A stretch of 9,705 nt of DNA, from NCBI GenBank assembly GCA_018679695.1, contig JAHHKH010000117.1, forward strand, positions 1 through 9,705, in the 5' to 3' direction. This stretch comes from Maribacter sp. Lineage in GTDB: Bacteria > Bacteroidota > Bacteroidia > Flavobacteriales > Flavobacteriaceae. Below are positions 1 to 6,202 of the stretch, in pieces. Under the pieces are notes generated by a model that had not been told where the DNA came from, did not search any database, and saw nothing but the letters and a program-made list of their open reading frames with translations. The position numbers were made by a program, and so were the translations under genes. Position 1 is the first letter of the stretch. Each line of letters starts with the position of its first letter.

Positions 1-1
1 C

Positions 2-2743
2 TTTAGAGGTCATTCCTGGAGCTTTAATCCCATTTATAGACCATCCTATTACAGCAATAATTATAGTAATGCCAGTAGGAGCTTTGGCAATACCTCATTC
101 AGGATGTATAATGATTACATATACCAAAGGATTTATAAACCCCAGTATTATGATACCTTCGATTGGTTCGGATTACACTTTGGCTATGGATACGGGCTCT
201 TCAAAGAAAGAAGAATGATGAAAAGTGAAGCGCCAATGGCTGCCACGGATAAGGTTGAAGGCGAAGCATTGGAAGAGACTGTTATTGTAGATAATGATCT
301 TGTTGGAAATGGGGCAGGAATTGAAAAAACGAATACACCAGGTGAAGAAAGTAGACAAGATGAAGATCCAGGCGATGTACAAATTCGTAAGAACTTTCAG
401 GAAACCGCATTTTTCTTTCCACAATTACAAACAGACAGGGAAGGAAACGTTTCTTTTAGTTTCACAACCCCAGAGGCATTGACGAAATGGAAATTGCAAC
501 TATTGGCGCATACCAAGACCTTACAGAGTACGGTCAGCACTTTAGAAACTATGACCCATAAAGAATTAATGGTCATACCTAATGCTCCACGATTTGTACG
601 AGAGGGCGATGAAATAGTACTTAGTACAAAAATTGCGAACCTAACCAAAAAGTCACTTTCAGGTTTTGCGCAGTTGGAATTGACTGATGCATTGACTGGG
701 ATTTTGGTATCCCATAAACTATTGAACGACCCTGTTAATAATCCAAAAAATGAAATCGACTATTCGGGGCGAAAATCATTCGAGGTAGATTCCATGGGCA
801 ATATACAAGTGTCATGGCGTTTGAAAATCCCATCCGATATTCAAACCCTCCAGTATAAAATTGTAGCTAGGGCGGGAGACTTTAGCGATGGTGAACAAAA
901 TGTACTGCCCGTATTGACCAATCGCTTGTTGGTAACCGAAACTCTACCCATGTGGGTTCGTACTAACCAAACCAAAACCTATGTTCTTGATAAATTGAAA
1001 GACAATACATCCACGACACTTAAGCACCATAAACTTACCTTGGAAATAACTTCCAATCCTGCTTGGTACGCCGTACAGGCCTTACCCTATCTTATGGAAT
1101 TCCCCCATGATTGCAACGAACAGATTTTTTCAAGATACTACGCCAATTCATTGGCCAGTCATATTGCAAATGGTAATCCAAGAATTCAGGAAGTGTTCAA
1201 CCAATGGGCAAATTCCGATGCCTTATTGAGCAATTTGGAAAAGAACCAGGAATTTAAATCGCTGCTTATTCAAGAAACCCCTTGGTTAAGGGACGCACAA
1301 TCTGAAACCGAACAGAAAAAGCGCATCGCACTTCTGTTCAACCTTAATACATTGAAAAATGAGCAATCCAAGGCATTGCATAAATTGATTCAAAACCAAA
1401 TGTCTTCAGGGGCATGGGCCTGGTTCAAAGGAGGTCGTGCAAACCGTTTTATGACACAGCACATTATCGCTGGACTAGGACATCTAAATCACCTGAAAGT
1501 AAAATCGGACGGTGTTGAGATGCAGAATGATATAATAGAAAAAGCCATAGGCTACTTGGATGGGGAATTTGTCAATGAGTACGATCGGATGAAAAAATAT
1601 GCCCAGAAGATAAATGATGACCACTTAAGTTATTCGCAAATGCATTATCTGTATATGCGCAGCCTTTTCCCTGAAATCAAAACTTCAAAAAAGGTTGATG
1701 CCATTTTGAACTACTATAAAGGTCAGGCCAAGAAGTATTGGACAAAACGCAGTTTGTATGCCAAGGGGATGTTGGCCTTGGTTTTATTTCGAATGGATGA
1801 CCATAACACCGCTAACAAGATATTAAAATCACTAAAGGAAAATAGCATTGTATCCGATGAAATGGGTATGTATTGGAAAGAAAATACCGGGTCCTGGTAT
1901 TGGTACCAAGCACCTATTGAAACCCAGGCCTTATTGATCGAAGCCTTCGCTGAGATTGGGAACGATACGACGGTGACTGACAATCTTAAGATATGGTTGT
2001 TGAAAAACAAACAGACCAACCGGTGGAAAACAACTAAAGCGACCACTGAAGCTATTTATGCCTTGTTATTGCAAGGAAGCGATTGGCTTTCAGTTACCGA
2101 TGCAGTTGCTATTTTGGTGGGAGGAGAGAAGATTGAACCTTTCAAATTAGAAAATGTTAAGATTGAAGCCGGAACTGGGTATTACAAAACATCGTGGAAC
2201 AAAACAGAGGTTACCCCGAAAAGAGCAGCGGTGCAGTTAAACAAAAAAGGCCAAGGTGTTGCCTGGGGAGCATTGTACTGGCAGTATTTTGAGGATTTGG
2301 ATAAAATTACATCCGCGGAAACACCTATAAAACTGCGGAAGAAATTATTTTTGAGAAGATATACCCAAACGGGTGAGGAAATTTCAGAAATCAACAATAA
2401 GACCAAGTTAGCGCTTGGTGATCTGGTACGGGTGCGTATTGAAATCAAGGTAGATCGTCCTATGGAATATGTTCATATGAAAGATATGCGAGCTTCCGGT
2501 CTGGAGCCTGTTAACGTGCTATCCCAATATAAATGGCAAGATGGTTTAGGTTATTATGAAAGCACCAAAGATGCAAGTACCAATTTCTTTTTTGACTATT
2601 TACCAAAGGGCGTTTTTGTTTTTGAATACGATTTACGAATCAACAATTCTGGTGATTTCAGTAATGGGATAACCACTATACAGAGCATGTACGCTCCTGA
2701 ATTCAGTAGTCATAGTGAAGGTATTCGGGTCAAGATCGATTAA
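2..2743 (+). CDS. Alpha-2-macroglobulin family protein, C-terminal part (5'-truncated by window edge)
   Basis: The reading frame is open from base 2 to a TAA at 2741-2743, so the start lies outside the window and 913 residues are visible. The first ~75 residues are rich in Tyr, Asn, Ser and Phe, followed by an acidic low-complexity linker (about 230-380). The A2M domain begins near 395 with FQETAFFFPQL and ends near VSFSFTTPEALTKWKL, a hallmark of the family. The thioester site is CNEQ at 1112-1123, in the context FPHDCNEQIF; Cys and Gln have the normal CxEQ spacing, so covalent trapping chemistry should be possible. The alpha/alpha-toroid thioester domain follows (SGAWAWFKGG near 1405; WYWYQAPIETQ near 1890), and the end (YAPEFSSHSEGIRV) is the usual family C-terminus. 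Such proteins are thought to be envelope-anchored protease traps. No signal peptide or lipobox can be judged because the N-terminus is missing. No pbpC (PBP1c) gene follows it. Confidence 0.93.
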   Translation, partial: FRGHSWSFNPIYRPSYYSNNYSNASRSFGNTSFRMYNDYIYQRIYKPQYYDTFDWFGLHFGYGYGLFKERRMMKSEAPMAATDKVEGEALEETVIVDNDLVGNGAGIEKTNTPGEESRQDEDPGDVQIRKNFQETAFFFPQLQTDREGNVSFSFTTPEALTKWKLQLLAHTKTLQSTVSTLETMTHKELMVIPNAPRFVREGDEIVLSTKIANLTKKSLSGFAQLELTDALTGILVSHKLLNDPVNNPKNEIDYSGRKSFEVDSMGNIQVSWRLKIPSDIQTLQYKIVARAGDFSDGEQNVLPVLTNRLLVTETLPMWVRTNQTKTYVLDKLKDNTSTTLKHHKLTLEITSNPAWYAVQALPYLMEFPHDCNEQIFSRYYANSLASHIANGNPRIQEVFNQWANSDALLSNLEKNQEFKSLLIQETPWLRDAQSETEQKKRIALLFNLNTLKNEQSKALHKLIQNQMSSGAWAWFKGGRANRFMTQHIIAGLGHLNHLKVKSDGVEMQNDIIEKAIGYLDGEFVNEYDRMKKYAQKINDDHLSYSQMHYLYMRSLFPEIKTSKKVDAILNYYKGQAKKYWTKRSLYAKGMLALVLFRMDDHNTANKILKSLKENSIVSDEMGMYWKENTGSWYWYQAPIETQALLIEAFAEIGNDTTVTDNLKIWLLKNKQTNRWKTTKATTEAIYALLLQGSDWLSVTDAVAILVGGEKIEPFKLENVKIEAGTGYYKTSWNKTEVTPKRAAVQLNKKGQGVAWGALYWQYFEDLDKITSAETPIKLRKKLFLRRYTQTGEEISEINNKTKLALGDLVRVRIEIKVDRPMEYVHMKDMRASGLEPVNVLSQYKWQDGLGYYESTKDASTNFFFDYLPKGVFVFEYDLRINNSGDFSNGITTIQSMYAPEFSSHSEGIRVKID

Positions 2744-2800
2744 GATTGCATTAAGACCTTGAAAGTAATACAATTGCATTTCGACGAAAAGTTTAATTGT

Positions 2801-2808
2801 TATCTTTA
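2801..2808 (+). promoter_or_regulatory. Possible -7 box upstream of the DoxX-like gene
   Basis: TATCTTTA fits the Bacteroidetes -7 consensus TAnnTTTG at all but the last base and lies 27 bp before the DoxX-like ATG at 2836. The nearest upstream TTG that could act as a -33 element is at 2774-2776. That gives a 24-bp spacer, slightly longer than usual. A weak candidate, inferred from consensus only. Confidence 0.3.
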
Positions 2809-2835
2809 AAACAATAACAACTAAACCCATGTATT

Positions 2836-3218
2836 ATGAATTCAAAAGTATTTATGGTCTTAAGAATACTTCTTGGCCTTTTCATCTTGGTCTTCGGACT
2901 TGATAAATTTCTCCATTTCGTCCCTATGGATAACAGTGCAATGAGTGAAGCGGCGATGGGCTATATGGGCGGCCTTGCGAGTACAAAAACGACCTACCCT
3001 ACCTGGTAGGTGCGGTCGAGGTTTTGGCCGGGTTATCATTCCTGTTCAACAAATATGGTGCACTCATGGCGTTGATCTTAATGAGTGTGTCTGTAAATGC
3101 GGTACTCTTTCATGCTACCTTGGAACCCGCAACGATTGCCGGGGCGTTGATCCTGATTGTTTTGAATATTATCATGTTAATCGGATACAAGGACAAGTAT
3201 AAAGATTTGCTTAACTGA
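2836..3218 (+). pseudogene. DoxX-like small membrane protein, disrupted by a frameshift
   Basis: From ATG 2836 the frame encodes 57 residues (MNSKVFMVLRILLGLFILVF...) and stops at TAG 3007-3009. The rest of the protein continues in another frame to TGA 3216-3218, including VLAGLSFLFNKYGALMALIL and a C-terminus ending YKDKYKDLLN. The switch point holds a tandem CTACC-CTACC (2994-3003). Dropping one copy joins the halves as TTYLVGAVEVLAGLSF and gives 125 residues, a usual length for small DoxX-like proteins with four membrane segments (approximately VLRILLGLFILVFGL, YLVGAVEVLAGLSFLF, ALMALILMSVSVNAVLF and AGALILIVLNIIMLIGY). The broken product would keep only the first membrane segment. Function in this subfamily is poorly defined; homologues are quinone- or redox-associated membrane proteins. 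It could be a true recent mutation or a sequencing or assembly error. The family call is fairly sure; real loss of function is less so. Confidence 0.82.
2993..3003 (+). repeat. 5-bp tandem duplication at the DoxX frameshift
   Basis: The 11 bases CCTACCCTACC have an exact period of 5, i.e. two adjacent copies of CTACC (2994-2998 and 2999-3003). The +5 change shifts the frame and brings in TAG at 3007. The pattern is typical of replication slippage or a small local duplication. Confidence 0.85.
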
Positions 3219-3242
3219 TAACCCACGGAATTTATTTAATTG

Positions 3243-3277
3243 TGTGGTTTCAATACTAAATTGGAACCACATTTTTT
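3243..3277 (+). terminator. Rho-independent terminator at the convergent junction
   Basis: The left arm TGTGGTTTCAA (3243-3253) pairs with the right arm TTGGAACCACA (3261-3271): 11 pairs with one G-U wobble and a 7-base loop TACTAAA. Six T residues follow directly (3272-3277). It ends + strand transcripts coming from the DoxX-like gene. The T tract runs into the stop codon of the oppositely oriented lipoprotein gene (3276-3278). In the other direction the stem is followed by CAATTAAATAAATT (on the - strand), so termination of the opposing transcript would be weaker. Confidence 0.85.
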
Positions 3278-3809
3278 ATTTCCTTGTTCTAGCCGGATAT
3301 TTGGATAAAACCTTTTCCACAACTTGCTGTAACTTCTTTTCACGCTCAACAGGCGTTGCATTTTCATTCAAATGACTTTTACTTATAGCTTGCCAAATCA
3401 ACATATCCTTCTGACTATCTACAAAATCAAATTGGATTTCACGTTGCAAATTTGACTGTCCAACGGGTATTCCAACAGAGACTCCTCCTCCCACGTTTCT
3501 TCCTGTACCCCCTACTCCTACTCCAACTGTATTGTTCCTTGGTGCTTGGTATATCGCACTTTGTATATTGACAAGAAAATCGGGTTCCTCGGAAAGTAAA
3601 AAACCTTTTGTTTGCATGGCTAGATCCAAAGTTTTGATCAATCTTTTCTGGTCCAATTCACTTAAACCAGTTTCCATATCATTGTAGTAATTGTAGGTAG
3701 AATAGTTCGAAAAATCGGTTTCTTTTTCATAATCTGTTTGTACCCGTACAACATGGCAAGACGAGAACAAAAGTATCAACCATAGATAACCTATGCTTTT
3801 CATGAGCAT
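3276..3809 (-). CDS. DUF4136-like lipoprotein
   Basis: The product is 177 residues. It starts with a short hydrophobic signal peptide (about 5-17) and a lipobox LFSSC with the acylated Cys at residue 18, so it should be a membrane-anchored lipoprotein. The mature part begins VRVQTDYEKETDFSNYSTY, which resembles the opening of DUF4136 proteins (a V-x-x-D-x-x-x-x-x-DFS-x-Y-x-TY pattern). This is followed by a helix with RLIKTLDLAMQTKGF and a PDFLVN strand. A Gly/Val-rich stretch (residues 95-117, GVGVGG...GGGVSVGIPVG) sits where family members often carry a glycine-rich loop. Function is unknown. ATG at 3809 is used here; a second ATG two codons on (3803) is equally possible and does not alter the lipobox. 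It lies 52 bp after obgE on the same strand, so it may be read from the same transcript. Confidence 0.82.
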   Translation of the reverse strand: MLMKSIGYLWLILLFSSCHVVRVQTDYEKETDFSNYSTYNYYNDMETGLSELDQKRLIKTLDLAMQTKGFLLSEEPDFLVNIQSAIYQAPRNNTVGVGVGGTGRNVGGGVSVGIPVGQSNLQREIQFDFVDSQKDMLIWQAISKSHLNENATPVEREKKLQQVVEKVLSKYPARTRK

Positions 3810-3861
3810 CGTTTTACATAAATTTAAAGAAAAATAACACAGATCGGTGTCTAAGAGCGGA

Positions 3862-4863
3862 TTATTCGTTCAATAACTCCCAGAGTCTATCCTTTAATTC
3901 TTGGATTCCAAACTGCGAAACCGAGGAAATGAACAGATAGGGAATATCAACAAAATCCTTGTTAAGCTCGATCCTCATCTCATCCATGAGCTCTTGATCA
4001 AGCATATCGCATTTTGAAATGGCAACTAGGTGTTCTTTATCCAATAGCTCCGGATTATATCGTCTGAGTTCATCCAAAAGGATTTCGTATTCCTTGCTAA
4101 TATCATTGCTATCTACCGGAATTAGAAACAGCAATACGGCGTTACGTTCAATATGTCGCAAAAAATAATGCCCAAGGCCCTTGCCTTCTGCGGCACCCTC
4201 AATTATTCCGGGAATATCGGCCATCATAAAACTTTGAAAATCACGATGTTGCACAATCCCTAAATTAGGTTTGAGCGTGGTAAATTCGTAGTCTGCTATT
4301 TTCGGCTTAGCTGAAGTAAGTGCAGCCAACAAAGTAGATTTTCCAGCATTGGGAAAACCGACCAAGCCTACGTCGGCCAATACTTTTAGTTCTAAGATAA
4401 CATCTTTCTCCTGGCCTTTAATACCTGGTTGGGCATAACGCGGTGTTTGATTGGTAGAAGATTTGAAGTGCCAGTTTCCACGACCACCCATTCCGCCTTC
4501 TACAAGGATTTTTTCTTCAGCATCTTCCGTAATTTCAAAAAGAATTTCATTGTTTTCAGAACTTCGAATAACCGTACCTAAGGGAACATCAATATAAATG
4601 TCTTCACCATCTGCACCAGTGCTTCTGTTTTTACTGCCATGCCCGCCATGCCCAGCTTTAAAATGCCTTTTGAACTTGAAGTTGACCAATGTCCACAAAT
4701 CTTTGCTGCCCCGCACTATCACATGGCCGCCGCGGCCACCATCACCTCCATCGGGCCCACCTTTGGTAATATATTTCTCCCTATGCAAATGCACAGATCC
4801 CTTACCCCCATTCCCGGAACTGGCGTGGATCTTTACATAATCAACAAAGTTGCCTTCGGTCAT
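3862..4863 (-). CDS. obgE: GTPase ObgE/CgtA
   Basis: An essential GTPase in most bacteria, acting in late 50S ribosomal subunit assembly and stress signalling. The 333-residue product has the glycine-rich Obg domain (about 1-159; repeated GG motifs such as GPDGGDGGRGG and GHGGHG) and then the G domain. Visible G motifs: G1 GFPNAGKST (169-177), G2 within FTTLKPN (194-200), G3 DIPG (216-219), G4 SKCD (283-286, in place of NKxD), and G5 SSV (313-315). The OCT domain at the C-terminus is absent; the protein ends soon after G5, as is usual for Bacteroidetes Obg proteins. The start is ATG 4863, giving the typical opening FVDYVKI within ten residues. It lies 95 bp downstream of the HPRT-adenylate kinase gene on the same strand. 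The adk-obg order is common in this phylum and suggests an operon, though a separate promoter in the gap cannot be excluded. Confidence 0.97.
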   Translation of the reverse strand: MTEGNFVDYVKIHASSGNGGKGSVHLHREKYITKGGPDGGDGGRGGHVIVRGSKDLWTLVNFKFKRHFKAGHGGHGSKNRSTGADGEDIYIDVPLGTVIRSSENNEILFEITEDAEEKILVEGGMGGRGNWHFKSSTNQTPRYAQPGIKGQEKDVILELKVLADVGLVGFPNAGKSTLLAALTSAKPKIADYEFTTLKPNLGIVQHRDFQSFMMADIPGIIEGAAEGKGLGHYFLRHIERNAVLLFLIPVDSNDISKEYEILLDELRRYNPELLDKEHLVAISKCDMLDQELMDEMRIELNKDFVDIPYLFISSVSQFGIQELKDRLWELLNE

Positions 4864-4958
4864 AAGCTAAATGTTTATTATTCAGGGTAAAAAAGGATTC
4901 GCAACCTCTTGAAGTCTACAGTTCTTGACTACACACGAACCACATTATGTTGGATGAA

Positions 4959-6065
4959 TTAGAGCTCCTCGATTACCTTACCCAAGCGATGGGTAATATC
5001 CTCAATGGCACCAATACCATTTACACTGTGGAATTTTCCTTGGGCTTCGTAATATGCTTGTAAGGGAGCCGTTTTTTCGTTGTATTCCTCAAAACGATTC
5101 CTGATTTTTGATTCGTCTTGATCATCTGATCTACCACTTACCTTTCCCCGTTCCAAAAGACGTTGTATCAACACTTCGTCATCGGCATCCAAGGCTATGG
5201 TAGCATCTATTTTCATTTCTTTCGATGCCAAGAACTTATCCAAAGCTTCTGCCTGTGCGGTTGTTCTAGGAAATCCGTCAAAGATAAAACCACTAGCATC
5301 GGAATTCTTCTCTACTTCATCTTCCAACATTTTTATGGTCACCTCATCGGGAACCAAATCGCCCTTATCTATGTATGACTTGGCTAAAATTCCCAATTCA
5401 GTCCCATTTTTAATATTGTATCGGAAAACATCTCCCGTTGAAATATGTTTTAGATTGTAATTGTCTTTTAAAAATTCTGCCTGCGTACCTTTCCCGGCTC
5501 CTGGTTTGCCGAAAAGAACAAGATTGATCATATGCTTTTGGTTTAATTGGTATACTTCTCTCAGGTTACGACCCAACTCCATATAATCAAGTCCATAACC
5601 CACTATAAATTTATCTGGAATTTCTATGCCTACGTAGTCAATCGTATACTCCCCGTTATACACCTCAGATTTGTAGAACAAACTTGCAATCTTATAGTCT
5701 TTTACATTGGTGTTGTTGAAAAGGTGTACCAATTCCTTGAGGGTACGGCCTGAATCGATAATGTCTTCCAAAATAATCACACTTTTACCCTCCAAATTAT
5801 CCGGTGGATCCAATAATGTTTCAACAATACCGGTGGAAGTCAAGCCCTGATACGAACTTAATTTTACGAAGGAAACTTCACAAGGATGTGGATAGGCCTT
5901 TAAAAAATCGGCAACGAACATAAAGGCACCGTTTAAAACCCCAACAAATACGGGTGTTTTATCCTTATAATCGGCAGCAATCCTTTCAGCTATCGATTTT
6001 ACCGCTGCTAGAATCTGTTCCTCACCCAGAAAGGGTTTAAAATATTTATCGTGAAGTTTTATCAA
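4959..6065 (-). CDS. adk: Fused hypoxanthine phosphoribosyltransferase - adenylate kinase
   Basis: One 368-residue frame holds two complete enzymes. Residues 1-178 are a purine phosphoribosyltransferase of the hypoxanthine/guanine type. It has a VLNGAFMF loop (43-50), LSSYQG (69-74), the PRPP-binding signature IILEDIIDSGRTL (97-109) and FIVGYGLDYMELGRNL (153-168). It would make IMP or GMP from base plus PRPP. Residues 179-368 are adenylate kinase (ATP + AMP to 2 ADP): P-loop GKPGAGKGT (186-194), STGDVFR (209-215), FDGFPRT (262-268) and ERGKVSGRSDD (305-315), with the short LID lacking zinc cysteines. The second half starts at its own Met179 (codon 5529-5531) and is exactly 190 residues, the length of stand-alone Bacteroidetes adenylate kinases, with no linker. 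The start at 6065 is TTG: no in-frame ATG lies upstream before a stop, the next Met (49) would remove the first part of HPRT, and MIKLHDK matches the usual HPRT N-terminus. Probably first gene of an operon with obgE. Confidence 0.94.
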   Translation of the reverse strand: MIKLHDKYFKPFLGEEQILAAVKSIAERIAADYKDKTPVFVGVLNGAFMFVADFLKAYPHPCEVSFVKLSSYQGLTSTGIVETLLDPPDNLEGKSVIILEDIIDSGRTLKELVHLFNNTNVKDYKIASLFYKSEVYNGEYTIDYVGIEIPDKFIVGYGLDYMELGRNLREVYQLNQKHMINLVLFGKPGAGKGTQAEFLKDNYNLKHISTGDVFRYNIKNGTELGILAKSYIDKGDLVPDEVTIKMLEDEVEKNSDASGFIFDGFPRTTAQAEALDKFLASKEMKIDATIALDADDEVLIQRLLERGKVSGRSDDQDESKIRNRFEEYNEKTAPLQAYYEAQGKFHSVNGIGAIEDITHRLGKVIEEL

Positions 6066-6087
6066 TGGCTTAAACTTAATAGGACGG

Positions 6088-6095
6088 CAAAGATA
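6088..6095 (-). promoter_or_regulatory. Promoter -7 box for HPRT-adk (and probably obgE)
   Basis: On the - strand the site reads TATCTTTG, a perfect match to the Bacteroidetes -7 consensus TAnnTTTG. It lies 22 bp before the TTG start at 6065, so transcription would begin about 15 bases before translation. No clear TTG -33 element is found at the normal 17-23-bp spacing, so the call rests on the -7 box and position alone. Confidence 0.5.
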
Positions 6096-6148
6096 CCATT
6101 TTGATTTCTCTTTTTGTATGACAGCTCTAGAGTTTTAAGAATTCGATG

Positions 6149-6156
6149 TATTTTTG
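6149..6156 (+). promoter_or_regulatory. Promoter -7 box for purKE
   Basis: TATTTTTG is a perfect match to TAnnTTTG and lies 46 bp before the purK ATG at 6203, giving an expected leader of about 40 bases. It also helps choose the start: the upstream in-frame ATG at 6146 sits immediately before this box and would lie ahead of the transcript start. No TTG at the usual -33 distance is seen. It faces away from the - strand box at 6088-6095, 53 bp apart. Confidence 0.5.
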
Positions 6157-6202
6157 TTGCAATTATCCGCTTTTCATTAACACAAACGGCGTAAAACAAT
6201 AC

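Noticed and set aside
2745..2780. Direct repeat ATTGCATT (2745-2752, 2773-2780) and a weak hairpin between the A2M and DoxX-like genes
   Set aside because: Only 8 bp in AT-rich sequence, with a mismatched stem and no T tract; not distinguishable from chance.
2796..2815. Inverted repeat ATTGTT...AACAAT around the putative DoxX -7 box
   Set aside because: Six AT-rich pairs only; too weak to call an operator.
3830..3861. Possible terminator between obgE and the lipoprotein gene (ACAC...GTGT followed by T-rich sequence on the - strand)
   Set aside because: The stem is only four pairs with an internal mismatch, too weak for a terminator call.
4012..4016. SKCD in place of NKxD in the ObgE G4 motif
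   Set aside because: Ser-Lys-x-Asp variants are common in Bacteroidetes Obg proteins; the Lys and Asp that matter are kept, so this is not a sign of lost function.
4598..4890. Two + strand open frames of about 80 residues, Pro-rich and apparently Met-initiated
   Set aside because: They lie antisense within the glycine-rich part of obgE; the Pro-rich composition is simply the complement of GGN codons.
4895..4940. Imperfect direct repeat CTTGAAGTCTAC / CTTGACTAC between adk and obgE
   Set aside because: Short, imperfect and only two copies, with no clear role.
6146..6202. Longer N-terminus for purK starting at ATG 6146
   Set aside because: The 19 extra residues do not resemble PurK, and this ATG lies immediately upstream of the likely -7 box, so it would not be in the transcript. 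MDYFSSDFKLG from 6203 matches the family start.
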